A stretch of 64,000 nt of DNA. Source: Chitinophaga ginsengisoli (GTDB lineage Bacteria > Bacteroidota > Bacteroidia > Chitinophagales > Chitinophagaceae). The stretch is from assembly GCF_003014595.1 (NCBI RefSeq), contig NZ_PYGK01000005.1, forward strand, positions 186,001 to 250,000, read 5' to 3'. Below the pieces are notes generated by a model that saw nothing but the letters and a program-made list of their open reading frames with translations, did no database searches and had not been told where the DNA came from. The translations under genes and the position numbers were made by a program. Positions 63,146 through 64,000 of the stretch are shown piece by piece (position 1 is the first letter of the stretch; each line of letters starts with the position of its first letter).

Positions 63146-63386
63146 AACAGAAGAGATAGTTGCTGTGGACCATTGCCCATAGCAGAACAAGGTCCATAGT
63201 GATCATGATTTTTATTAGTTAGTAATGTATGCAAAAGTCTACAAACGTTGGGCCATGGCCCGCGACATACAGTTGGTAGATAGTTGTGCTTTTGATTATA
63301 AGTTACAACTCCTATAGTAAATACCCCGACGACTTCAGCGAATATAATATTTATGGCTGACAGTCCATAACTGATCCTTATCATTA

Positions 63387-63905
63387 TCAGTGTCCGTGTA
63401 CCAGGGAGGCGATCAATTCACTGTGTTGTGGGTAAACTGCCTGCAGACTATCTTTCCCTGCAAGTTCAAAGTCAGTGAAATCGAAGCCAGGCGCCACTGT
63501 GCAGCCTACAAGGGCAAATCCACCGGGCACCTCTGTACGCGATGCAAACCAGTGACCTGCTTTGATCACCAGCTGGGGTTGTTCACCTGTTTCGAGGTTG
63601 AGGCCCAGTTTGTGCACAGTCAGCACGCCTTCAGGATCAATGTCATAGATGGCAAGGGAATGGCCATCATAGAAATGCCATACCTCATCAGATGCGATGC
63701 GATGAAATGCGGAGAACTGCCCTTCTTCCAACAGGAAATAGATAGCGGTGGAAGCATTGCGGTTGCCCTTCATGGCCGGTGGCAATGCGGATTGTTGAAA
63801 CTCCCAGGAGGAACGGTAGGTTTCCCGGAAGGAGCCTCCCTCCACATGGGATTGTAAGTTGAGCTGTTCCCGCCAGTAGGCGGCATTGTGTCTGGGTTTA
63901 TGCAT
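63387..63905 (-). CDS. Cupin-superfamily protein, DUF985 type
   Basis: A 172-residue beta-barrel protein of the DUF985 (cupin 5) family. The pattern HVEGGSFRETYRSSWEF, NASTAIYFLLEEGQFSAFHRIASDEVWHFYDGHSLAIYDID and GHWFASRTEVPGGFALVGCTVAPGFDFTDFELA is typical. The histidines in FHRIASDEVWHF and Glu are possible metal ligands. Related proteins in other organisms act on sugars or are of unknown role. It is probably transcribed alone from the right; a terminator for another minus-strand gene lies at 63964. Confidence 0.9.
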   Translation of the reverse strand: MHKPRHNAAYWREQLNLQSHVEGGSFRETYRSSWEFQQSALPPAMKGNRNASTAIYFLLEEGQFSAFHRIASDEVWHFYDGHSLAIYDIDPEGVLTVHKLGLNLETGEQPQLVIKAGHWFASRTEVPGGFALVGCTVAPGFDFTDFELAGKDSLQAVYPQHSELIASLVHGH

Positions 63906-63963
63906 GATATGATTGTGTCCTGGTTTATGGATGCTACAAAAGAAAGGAAAATTGATTAAAATG

Positions 63964-63995
63964 AAAAAGCCGTCCCGTGAACGAGGCGGCTCTCT
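63964..63995 (-). terminator. Terminator of a minus-strand gene beyond the window
   Basis: An imperfect 11-bp stem (about 63968-63978 with 63981-63991) runs on the minus strand into five T. The gene it ends would lie to the right of the window. Confidence 0.55.
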
Positions 63996-64000
63996 TATTT

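Overview
The window looks like chromosome from a member of the Bacteroidota, most likely a Chitinophaga-like member of the Chitinophagaceae. The reasons are: TAnnTTTG-type -7 promoter elements ahead of several genes, a type VI secretion system of the Bacteroidota subtype (T6SS-iii, with TssN, TssO and TssP in place of TssJ, TssL and TssM), TonB-linked outer-membrane proteins, an HU-like/SPOR membrane protein, and families such as DUF6807 and DUF4230. I saw no tRNA, rRNA, CRISPR array, transposase or integrase. The species is inferred, not proven.

Layout. Positions 1-10000 are mostly housekeeping or solitary genes: argS (cut by the left edge), an OmpA-type porin, dnaK, a dipeptide epimerase, a DUF6807 protein, a small membrane protein, a peroxiredoxin-fold protein without any cysteine, and a DUF1266 lipoprotein. 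Positions 10158-35466 hold the T6SS. A minus-strand payload operon (20307 down to 10158) runs hcp, a Tae4 peptidoglycan amidase, a secreted candidate immunity protein, vgrG, an alpha-helical repeat protein (possible adaptor), an RHS protein with a GIY-YIG nuclease tip, and its candidate immunity protein. A 1-kb non-coding region with a large hairpin and 11-bp periodic repeats separates it from the structural genes: clpV-tssB-tssC, then a TraN-like protein and a lytic transglycosylase fused to a TraM-like domain (plus), tssF-tssE-tssP (minus), and tssG-tssN-tssK-tssO-hcp (plus). From 35545 to 64000 ordinary genes return: YceI, DoxX, a Crp-type regulator, pantothenate kinase, aldehyde dehydrogenase, an AraC regulator beside a TonB receptor, pfkA-pyk, prolyl oligopeptidase, a RmlD-like reductase, a TPR protein / barrel pair, CinA, a 2-oxoacid dehydrogenase E2, an RRM protein and a cupin.

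How it works together. TssB/TssC form the contractile sheath, Hcp the tube, VgrG plus the RHS N-terminus the spike, TssE/F/G/K the baseplate, TssN/O/P the envelope anchor, and ClpV recycles the sheath. Two toxins are loaded: one cuts peptidoglycan (Tae4) and one probably cuts nucleic acid (GIY-YIG). The most unusual point is a pair of proteins resembling the conjugative-transposon proteins TraN and TraM (the latter fused to a lytic transglycosylase) inside the T6SS locus, where I cannot find TssQ or TssR. They are candidates for an alternative cell-wall and outer-membrane crossing module.
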